Shown in pieces: positions 58,052 to 64,000 of a stretch of 64,000 nt of DNA. The stretch covers positions 1 through 64,000 of the IMG/VR virus record IMGVR_UViG_3300036399_001951; one strand, given 5' to 3'. The notes under the pieces were generated by a model. It saw nothing but the letters and a program-made list of their open reading frames with translations, searched no databases and was not told the origin of the DNA. Origin of the DNA: a virus. Position 1 is the stretch's first letter. Every line of letters begins with the position of its first letter. Made by a program: the position numbers and the translations under genes.

Positions 58052-58593
58052 TTTTTAATGTTTAGATTTTTAACTATTGATTTTATTTTAGGATCGCTAT
58101 TTTGTATTAATCTCTTTGCAACATTAACTGCCTCTCTTGCAGCTTTAATTCCAACTTCTTTATTTTCATAATTGAATATTACATTATATTCTCCTTTTTT
58201 TCTAGTTTCTCTAGTTCTTCCAAATCCAGTATCATCCCCGGCAAGAGTTTGTAATTCTAAAGCAATGTGCTCAATTATATGTCCCAACCAAGTTCCCCTC
58301 TTAACTCTTGAGAAAAATCCTCCCTTTCTTCCAATTGAACATCTATGATCATCCATCGATGGCAAATATTTCTTAAGGTTATCATAGAAATTAGGGATTT
58401 TATTCGATGGAAATTTTTCCCATTCTCCTAAATCTAAAATCATATGAATTAATTTATCTTTAGAATGATGCCATTTATTTTTACCTTCAATTGTTTTTAT
58501 AGACGTTATTTTTAAATCGCTGATGTTTGGTAAATTGACCTTAGTTTCAGATCTATTCGATTCAAATAAACTATATGCTATTAAATATTTCAT
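58048..58593 (-). CDS. Cyanophycin-synthetase N-domain-like protein with capsid-targeting N-terminus and HxxEH motif
   Basis: 181 residues from the ATG at 58593, which overlaps the upstream stop (TAATG); a longer frame exists but breaks this coupling. MKYLIAYSLFE-S (1-11) ends LFE, a capsid-targeting-like tag. Residues 83-150 (HRCSIGRKGGFFSRVKRGTW, then LGHIIEHIALELQTLAG, GFGRTRE and EYNVIFNYENKEVG) match closely, from memory, the N-terminal domain of cyanophycin synthetase CphA. HIIEH at 105-109 is an inverted zincin motif (HxxEH), in line with reports of peptidase-type activity in that domain. No ATP-grasp or ligase domain is present. Inference: a packaged, ejected hydrolase. Confidence 0.72.
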   Translation of the reverse strand: MKYLIAYSLFESNRSETKVNLPNISDLKITSIKTIEGKNKWHHSKDKLIHMILDLGEWEKFPSNKIPNFYDNLKKYLPSMDDHRCSIGRKGGFFSRVKRGTWLGHIIEHIALELQTLAGDDTGFGRTRETRKKGEYNVIFNYENKEVGIKAAREAVNVAKRLIQNSDPKIKSIVKNLNIKK

Positions 58594-59171
58594 TACCAAT
58601 ATCCCGGATAAGTTTTTCCTCCCCAAAGATGAGCATATCTATTAATTCTACAGGCCCAATAGCCAGCCATCGTCCGATCCTTTTTTTCAGCACATCGATG
58701 TCGAGCTGCAAAACTTTTTCTAGCCTTTGGATTACTTACCTTTGCGCTTAATCCAGGGTCTCCAAACTGTATCTTTTTAATATTTCCAGTAGAAGGATTC
58801 TTAACGTATACTACGTATTTTTTAGATCCCCCACGCATAGGTCTTCCTAATTCAACTTCCCTGCCTTGATATTTGGCTTCTTCAATTGAAAAATCCTCTA
58901 GTGGCATATCTAACGCAACTTCAACTCCTTGATATATGCCAGTTTTACCAAGATCTGTGGTCTCAAATAAATAACCATCGAGCCTTCCTAATTCAAGAGA
59001 TCTCATTTCAAAAAGCATTCTGGCCTCTACTAATAGTTTAATATGAGCAGAGCTGCCCGGCCTATATACGGATTCAGTAATCGACATTCCTTGATCAACG
59101 TGATATTGCAAAGAATCTGAGATTTTAGATTCTCCTAGGTATCTGCTAAAGCTTTTAATTCTAGTTATCAT
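58593..59171 (-). CDS. DUF5872-like protein with capsid-targeting N-terminus
   Basis: 192 residues. MITRIKSFSRYLGE-S (1-14) ends LGE, again matching the (I/L)xE rule. The C-terminal 80 residues carry ELGRPMRGGSKKYVVYVKNP, then KKIQFGDPGLSAKVSNPKAR and KSFAARHRCAEKKDRTMAGY-W, a basic domain with conserved Cys/His/Trp that I associate with DUF5872 of phages and giant viruses; it could bind nucleic acid. The middle is acidic. It overlaps both neighbours (4 nt upstream, 1 nt downstream). Likely a head-internal DNA-associated protein; function unproven. Confidence 0.65.
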   Translation of the reverse strand: MITRIKSFSRYLGESKISDSLQYHVDQGMSITESVYRPGSSAHIKLLVEARMLFEMRSLELGRLDGYLFETTDLGKTGIYQGVEVALDMPLEDFSIEEAKYQGREVELGRPMRGGSKKYVVYVKNPSTGNIKKIQFGDPGLSAKVSNPKARKSFAARHRCAEKKDRTMAGYWACRINRYAHLWGGKTYPGYW

Positions 59172-60484
59172 TGTATTAATATTGTTTTATCATCTATCAC
59201 AGATCCTATTTTAAAAGATCCTCGATTAACTAAACAGTCTCTAAGTTCAGCTGAAATCATATTTTTTGGATCATTATCAATATAGCTCTTAGAAATAGTA
59301 TTATTGGTTCCGTGATATTTGCATTCAATCAATTTAGAATTTTTTATAAAATTAGATGCAATCACGTCGCACTCTTCTAATTTTGAATTCCTGATCTCAC
59401 ATGCATTAAATAGACAATTTTTAGCATCTGCCTCGACTGTACAATTATAGAACTCAATTCCTTCTATTACGACATTTTTATCTATCTTTGCTCCCTTTAC
59501 CTGAAGCATTTTTCTAGTGTTGTCCCAATTAATATCAGCAATGTGAACCCCTCCAAAAACAACTAAATCGAATATTTTTTCTCTAAAAACAGGATACGTA
59601 GATTCAATTAAAAATTCTTGAGATCTAAGATCGTGATATAGTTTAATGTTAGGATAATTTGACTTTAGGTTTAATGGATTTTTAGTACTATCTACTGCTC
59701 TTTTATATTCTTCAATTAATGAGTTTAATTTAGATCTTTCATTAATATCATAACTAAAGTTTTCAGATAAGGTATTGTATATTCGGTTTATGATAGAATT
59801 AATCGTCCCCTTTGCTTCAATTTTCCTTTTTTGATAATCTTTTCCGCCAATGTAGGTTATTTCAATTATACCTTCATTTATTTTATTAAACTGATGTCCA
59901 AAGAAATCCGACTCTGGAAAATTGAATTGGCTCGAATCTGCCTTTTCAATTATTGAATTTGAAATATACGAAGTATACGGATGCTTAGAATGAAAGTAGA
60001 AGTAATTACCCTGAGGTATTTTCTTTCTTTCAGTATCATCGGTGTTCCATGATTCTAAGATTTGATCTTCGTCCAGTCCAATTAAATACTTAAATTTATT
60101 TAATTTTGATATTCCAAATGGTAAATTTAGTTTATGTTCATTCATTGAGATGCCTACCGTGAGCTGACATCGATCATCAGTTTGACCAAAATGATCAATT
60201 ATATTCATACTTTGCAGCATTAATCTTATCGCGTCATGATATGGCAAAAGACCCGTTTCAAAAATAAAGGTCTTAGATGAATGAGAATATTTGTTGGAAA
60301 GCTTAAACACATCGGTGTTAGGTTTAAAAGATTCATCTACTCCTTTAAACCACTTTACTTTTTTGCCAGTATTGTTTGCAATCTTTGATGCCATGTCTCT
60401 TCTTCTGAGAGGAGACTTAAATTCAAACTTAAATGATAGGCTTGAATTTAAATAAAGGTCGCTTCGATCTAATCCAAATTCCAT
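59168..60484 (-). CDS. Amidoligase-like protein with pentapeptide-type C-terminal repeats
   Basis: 438 residues, first gene of the minus-strand late operon. Residues about 1-260 (MEFGLDRSDLYLNSSLSFKF; CQLTVGISMNEHKL; EGIIEITYIGGKDYQKRKIE) have spacing reminiscent of COOH-NH2 ligases (amidoligases) of the glutamine-synthetase fold, with IEITYIGGKDY as the possible core; this is tentative. Residues about 325-415 (NVVIEGIEFYNCTVEADAKN, then CLFNACEIRNSKLEECDVIA) show 5-residue periodicity of a pentapeptide/beta-helix. A late promoter lies 20 nt upstream. It sits beside a cyanophycin-synthetase-like domain, so peptide-polymer chemistry is a speculative link. Confidence 0.5.
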   Translation of the reverse strand: MEFGLDRSDLYLNSSLSFKFEFKSPLRRRDMASKIANNTGKKVKWFKGVDESFKPNTDVFKLSNKYSHSSKTFIFETGLLPYHDAIRLMLQSMNIIDHFGQTDDRCQLTVGISMNEHKLNLPFGISKLNKFKYLIGLDEDQILESWNTDDTERKKIPQGNYFYFHSKHPYTSYISNSIIEKADSSQFNFPESDFFGHQFNKINEGIIEITYIGGKDYQKRKIEAKGTINSIINRIYNTLSENFSYDINERSKLNSLIEEYKRAVDSTKNPLNLKSNYPNIKLYHDLRSQEFLIESTYPVFREKIFDLVVFGGVHIADINWDNTRKMLQVKGAKIDKNVVIEGIEFYNCTVEADAKNCLFNACEIRNSKLEECDVIASNFIKNSKLIECKYHGTNNTISKSYIDNDPKNMISAELRDCLVNRGSFKIGSVIDDKTILIQ

Positions 60485-60504
60485 TTATTAGTCAATATCT
60501 TTAG

Positions 60505-60513
60505 ATTATTTAT
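60505..60513 (-). promoter_or_regulatory. Late promoter for the packaged-protein operon
   Basis: The minus strand reads ATAAATAAT followed by CTAAAG, 20 nt before the ATG at 60484. It should drive the tightly overlapping genes down to 56286. Confidence 0.65.
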
Positions 60514-60553
60514 CTAAGATTAATTGTATTTGATAAACAGTATTAAAATCAGT

Positions 60554-60562
60554 ATAAATAAT
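60554..60562 (+). promoter_or_regulatory. Late promoter-like element (distal)
   Basis: TATAAATAAT, an exact T4 late core, but 54 nt before the ATG at 60617. A second copy lies closer to the gene. Confidence 0.5.
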
Positions 60563-60588
60563 TCGCGATCCAATTTAATAATTTCGGT

Positions 60589-60597
60589 ATAAATAAT
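60589..60597 (+). promoter_or_regulatory. Late promoter for the gp6-like gene
   Basis: TATAAATAAT followed by ATAAAT, 19 nt before the ATG at 60617. With the minus-strand copy at 60505-60513 it makes a compact divergent late control region. Confidence 0.68.
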
Positions 60598-60616
60598 ATA
60601 AATTACATCTAATATA

Positions 60617-62296
60617 ATGCCAAGTCAATTTTCGCCATATAAGATACTAAGCTCGTTTAAGGCAACAGTGGAGGATATTACTCTAGATACAATTAATTAT
60701 CTAACTGCCAGATTTAATCAAAGCAAGGCTGTATTTACGGCAGCTTCTCCATTTGGACAAATTTTAATTGTAATAGAGAATCTAACTCAATTAATATTCT
60801 ATTATATAGAAGATTCTATAACTGAATTGAATATAAATGAGGCAACTCGATTGACATCAATATATTCATTAGCTTCGCTCGCCGGGCATAATCCAAGTAG
60901 AGCAACTTCAGCCATTGGAGAAATATCCCTATCATTAGAAACGGATGAAACCGATCTTCCGGCAGATTATGTAATTATTTCAAATCTAACCAGATTAACA
61001 AGCGAAAACAACGGATTAATATATTTATTAGATTTACCCCAAGATCAAATAAAATTTTCTCTTAGAGGAGAAGATAATGGTCTTAAATTACAAATAAGAC
61101 AAGGGATTATAGAATCTCAAACGTTCACAGGGTCTGGGAAGCCATTGACTAGCTTTTCAGTTGCCAGCCCTCAAAGTTATTTTATAGATAATTTTTATGT
61201 AAATGTATATGTTAATGATCAAAAATGGAAAAGATATGAATCGATGTTAGATATTCCATTAAGTGCCCCTGGATTTATTATTAAAACAGGTATAACATCT
61301 GGATTAGATTTATATTTTGGAAACGGATCTTACGGATTAATTCCTCCTCCTGGATCAAAGATAACTGTTGAATATATAGTAACAGAAGGACCTGGCGGAA
61401 ATATTAAGACTACCAATACTTCGTCAGTCAATTTTTCTTTTGATGATACTGGATTTACTATTACTGGAGAAGAAGTAGATCTAAATAAATTTATTAAAAT
61501 TAAAACTGAAAATCCTCCTTATTTTGGAACCAATCCTGAAAGCGCAGATTTAACTAGATTAATTGCTCCAAAAAACTCTAAAAGCTTTGCTTTAGTTAAT
61601 CCAGATCATTATGAAATTGTTCTTAGACGATTAGGACTTTTTTCTTTGATTTCAATATATTTAGATCCGGTTGATGATAGAATGTTAAATTTATTTTTAA
61701 TACCTGATATAACTAGATCATTCAATACTCCGCAATCCTATTTTGGCGCAGATTTAGATATATTTAGAATGAGTCAATTTCAAAAGTCTGAATTGTTGAA
61801 ATATCTTGAAAAATCAGGAAGTAAATTAGTTTCAACTGACATTAAAATAATTGATCCTGTAATAATTAAATATGTAATTAATCTTAGTATAATCGTATTC
61901 GATGATGTTCCCGTAGAATTAATTAAATCCGATATCTATTCTTCTTTAGGTTTATATTTCATTAATAATACTCGAAGAAATAGAATTCCAAAAAGTGATT
62001 TAATTAAAATAATCGAAGAAGTAAAAGGAGTTGACTCAGTTGCAGTTACAATTGTAGGGGAATTAAATGAGGCAGCTAAGTCTGCAAATCCGGGAGCTGC
62101 TTTAATTGGATTAGATGATTATAATGATATTATAATTACAGACGGTCAGCTTCCAATAATTAGAGGAGGATTTAGTGACCGATTTGGAAACCAATATGCT
62201 TCTGGAATAGGACCTGTTGATCCTACTGGTGTATTAAATCCGCTAGGAGCAGTTAATATTAGAATAACTGATATTGTACCAAGACAATTAAATTAA
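60617..62296 (+). CDS. 6: Baseplate wedge protein, T4 gp6 / P2 gpJ-like
   Basis: 559 residues. The N-terminus (TLDTINYLTARFNQSKAVFT, IYSLASLAGHNPSRATSAIG) and the body up to about 290 (LYFGNGSYGLIPPPGSKITV, VEYIVTEGPGGNIK) match the baseplate J-like layout, and the C-terminal part (ALVNPDHYEIVLRRLGLFSL; IPKSDLIKIIEEVKGVDSVA) the J-like C-domain shared by T4 gp6 and P2 gpJ. In T4 two gp6 copies per wedge form the inner ring that dilates on contraction. T4 gp6 has 660 residues. It begins the rightward unit ending in the terminase genes. Confidence 0.78.
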   Translation: MPSQFSPYKILSSFKATVEDITLDTINYLTARFNQSKAVFTAASPFGQILIVIENLTQLIFYYIEDSITELNINEATRLTSIYSLASLAGHNPSRATSAIGEISLSLETDETDLPADYVIISNLTRLTSENNGLIYLLDLPQDQIKFSLRGEDNGLKLQIRQGIIESQTFTGSGKPLTSFSVASPQSYFIDNFYVNVYVNDQKWKRYESMLDIPLSAPGFIIKTGITSGLDLYFGNGSYGLIPPPGSKITVEYIVTEGPGGNIKTTNTSSVNFSFDDTGFTITGEEVDLNKFIKIKTENPPYFGTNPESADLTRLIAPKNSKSFALVNPDHYEIVLRRLGLFSLISIYLDPVDDRMLNLFLIPDITRSFNTPQSYFGADLDIFRMSQFQKSELLKYLEKSGSKLVSTDIKIIDPVIIKYVINLSIIVFDDVPVELIKSDIYSSLGLYFINNTRRNRIPKSDLIKIIEEVKGVDSVAVTIVGELNEAAKSANPGAALIGLDDYNDIIITDGQLPIIRGGFSDRFGNQYASGIGPVDPTGVLNPLGAVNIRITDIVPRQLN

Positions 62297-62309
62297 ATAA
62301 ATTTGTACC

Positions 62310-62555
62310 ATGTTAAAAGATAGCATATATAGAGAAACTTTAAGTAGAAAGGATAGAAGAATAAATTTAGGATACGATTATAAAGATAATATAATGAAAA
62401 ATACTCTATCTTCTCAAATGTTTGGAATAAACGAAACATTAGATAGGTTCATTAAGTCGGCTAATGATTGTGTATATGAATGGATTGAAGCAGTTAAGAC
62501 CATTAAAGCATATGCGAATCCGGCAGTAGATAAGAACGACAATAAAATCAATTAA
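62310..62555 (+). CDS. Hypothetical small protein before the small terminase
   Basis: 81 residues, helical and basic (MLKDSIYRETLSRKDRRINL...SANDCVYEWIEAVKTIKAYA). It lies 13 nt after the gp6-like gene, and its stop overlaps the small terminase start by 1 nt (TAATG). It may be a structural or packaging accessory protein; no family recognised. Confidence 0.55.
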   Translation: MLKDSIYRETLSRKDRRINLGYDYKDNIMKNTLSSQMFGINETLDRFIKSANDCVYEWIEAVKTIKAYANPAVDKNDNKIN

Positions 62556-63277
62556 TGGCAAACGGAAAAATAAGTAAGGATAACAGAAAAATCCTTAAAA
62601 ACGAAATAGAAAATCTATTAAGTAGCATCAGTTCTGACAATGAGGATATGGTTCTAGATAATGAATTATCTAATGAGATTAGATCGGAAAGCCAATACGA
62701 CTTTGATCAAATGAGCGATCAATTTACTCAAAAGGCAAGAGAAATAACAGATTCTCTTTTTAAGAATTTTGTAGATATTGGAATATTTGAAAAAAATGAC
62801 TATGCTCGACATAAGAAAGAATTAGACACTATTAATATTTCAAATTTATTCTTTCAATTAAAAACTCTTAAAATATCCATAATGAAGATTATGGAAGAAA
62901 TAGCAACTGGAAATGTTCAACCTAGATTATTGGAGGTGATGGGTCAATTGCAGGATAAGATGGCAAACATAACTAAAATGCAGGCTAACTACATTCTTTT
63001 CTTAGAGGATACTTATAAAAAATTAAACAATGATGCCCCTGCAAATCCAGATTCTGCCCGCGTAGAATCCAGCGATATTGAAGGAAAATACTTTATCTCG
63101 GTTGGAACTAAAAATGTAATACAAAATCTACCTGATTCAGATATTTCAGATGATGGAGATGCTAATTTAATAGATCCAAATAATAAATTAAATTTGCTTC
63201 GTAAATCAGATATAGTGATTAATGAAGAAGAGAATAAGTCAGGCGAAGATTTCATTGATATTACTGAAATAATTTAA
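62555..63277 (+). CDS. 16: Small terminase subunit, T4 gp16-like
   Basis: 240 residues. The core at about 95-140 (LKTLKISIMKIMEEIATGNV, then QPRLLEVMGQLQDKMANITK) aligns with T4 gp16 ([39 protein letters not shown]), keeping the PRxxEVxxxLxxxM pattern of its central coiled-coil helix. The C-terminal third is acidic and probably disordered, as in gp16. It regulates the large subunit and recognises DNA for packaging. It is directly followed by the large terminase gene after 3 nt, the T4 order 16-17. It is longer than T4 gp16 (164). Confidence 0.72.
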   Translation: MANGKISKDNRKILKNEIENLLSSISSDNEDMVLDNELSNEIRSESQYDFDQMSDQFTQKAREITDSLFKNFVDIGIFEKNDYARHKKELDTINISNLFFQLKTLKISIMKIMEEIATGNVQPRLLEVMGQLQDKMANITKMQANYILFLEDTYKKLNNDAPANPDSARVESSDIEGKYFISVGTKNVIQNLPDSDISDDGDANLIDPNNKLNLLRKSDIVINEEENKSGEDFIDITEII

Positions 63278-63280
63278 GAT

Positions 63281-64000
63281 ATGAAAGATATAATGTCCAA
63301 TAGTGGAGGATATTCCACAACTCGGGTATCTGCTATAGGCGGAGACTCTAAGGACAATAATTATATCTGGACAACTGAGAAGATAAATCAATTAATTGAT
63401 GACATCAATAGCGGGGTAAAGGACGTTCGAAAATTAGGAATGTCTCCATTTAAAGATAATGATATAAACTTAAGAAGAGAAAATTTACCATTTGAATATA
63501 CTCCAGAAGAAATCGAAGAGATGTCAAAGTGTAAATCTTCCTTAATCTATTTTGCGTTAAATTATTGCGTCATTCAAACCAACAACGGTAGAATGATAGT
63601 AAAGGACGCAGGAGGTCTTAGAGACTTTCAAAATCAGATTTTAAAAGCGTATAAAGATAACAATCTCAATATATTAATGGCAAGTCGTCAAACTGGTAAA
63701 ACAGTAACCTCTGCCATTTTTATTCTATGGTTTCTACTATTTCATCCCGATAAAACTGCTCTATGCGTAGCAGATAATTTTACAACCACTAAAGAATTAA
63801 TAGATAAATTTAAAATCAGTTTAGAAGGTCTTCCGTTCTTTATGAAGCCTGGGATTGATGTTGTTAATGCAAGTAATGTAAAATTCGATTCAAATAGTAG
63901 ATTAGTAGGACGAACAACAACTAAAAAATCAGGTATTGGTCTATCAGTTAACTTATTATATATAGATGAGTTTGCTCACATTAACGAAGCTAACTTAGAT
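63281..64000 (+). CDS. 17: Large terminase subunit, T4 gp17-like (N-terminal 240 residues, cut by window edge)
   Basis: The packaging motor ATPase-nuclease. The visible 240 residues contain the adenine/Q-type motif region (GGLRDFQNQILKAYKDNNLN), Walker A LMASRQTGKT at 132-141 (T4 SRQLGKT type) and Walker B LLYIDEFA at 225-232 with catalytic Glu. The nuclease domain lies beyond the edge. The start ATG lies 3 nt after the gp16-like stop; a second in-frame ATG four codons later (MSNSGG) is an alternative. By type this is a headful packaging terminase, consistent with T4-like lifestyle. Confidence 0.93.
   Translation, partial: MKDIMSNSGGYSTTRVSAIGGDSKDNNYIWTTEKINQLIDDINSGVKDVRKLGMSPFKDNDINLRRENLPFEYTPEEIEEMSKCKSSLIYFALNYCVIQTNNGRMIVKDAGGLRDFQNQILKAYKDNNLNILMASRQTGKTVTSAIFILWFLLFHPDKTALCVADNFTTTKELIDKFKISLEGLPFFMKPGIDVVNASNVKFDSNSRLVGRTTTKKSGIGLSVNLLYIDEFAHINEANLD

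Noticed and set aside
58594-58626. Eleven-codon N-terminal extension of the cyanophycin-domain protein
   Set aside because: The internal ATG at 58593 overlaps the upstream stop as TAATG and gives the targeting peptide; the extension would hide it.

Overview
The window is an AT-rich, gene-dense stretch of a large T4-like tailed phage (contractile-tail myovirus architecture). Recognisable T4-type proteins include the N-terminus of a family B DNA polymerase (gp43), ssDNA-binding protein (gp32), RNase H/FEN-like 5' nuclease (rnh), late sigma factor (gp55), tail sheath (gp18), sheath terminator (gp15), a gp6-like baseplate wedge protein, and small (gp16) and large (gp17) terminase subunits. Start codons are preceded by A-rich leaders instead of Shine-Dalgarno sequences, and there is a histone H1-like (Hc1) protein of a type common in Bacteroidetes. 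A Bacteroidetes host is therefore my inference; nothing here proves it.

Layout. 1-1032 (minus): DNA polymerase, a zinc-ribbon protein and a dimeric dUTPase. 1146-4106 (plus): an unusually large tail sheath. 4128-4925 (minus): a roughly 800-nt structured non-coding region with an embedded tRNA-Leu, resembling the giant phage RNAs GOLLD/ROOL. 4986-21132 (minus): replication, nucleotide and host-takeover genes, namely GroES, rnh, gp32, Hc1, NrdA/NrdB, an S1-like protein, GroEL, two nucleases, a UDP-sugar dehydrogenase, a LOG-family protein, a cytidylyltransferase and UvdE, plus a second RNA locus at 18197-18420. 21133-21403 is a non-coding divergent switch region. 21404-41227 (plus): RuvC-like resolvase, gp55, then six large baseplate/tail-fibre genes. 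41224-42030 is a lone minus-strand gene. 42120-52996 (plus): virion proteins, the gp15 homologue and several collagen-like (Gly-Pro-Thr) fibre proteins. 52980-60484 (minus): FkbM methyltransferase, a glycosyltransferase/TPR/propeller protein, a tail-tube-like protein, and a run of small proteins, several with T4-type capsid-targeting peptides. 60617-64000 (plus): gp6-like protein, gp16-like protein and the start of the large terminase.

Regulation. Two promoter classes can be read directly. Virion genes on both strands are preceded by ATAAATAAT at a nearly constant 15-24 nt from the ATG. This resembles the T4 late promoter and fits the gp55 homologue. Minus-strand replication and chaperone operons are preceded by TTWAGTATAAT.

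The most interesting features are (i) six proteins in two clusters whose N-termini end in an aromatic/hydrophobic stretch followed by (I/L)xE, the T4 prohead-protease signature, suggesting a set of packaged and ejected proteins, two of them with zinc-metallopeptidase-type motifs; (ii) the giant structured RNA with its internal tRNA; (iii) an oversized tRNA-like RNA next to a second structured RNA; and (iv) a glycosyltransferase/methyltransferase pair beside Thr-rich collagen-like fibres.
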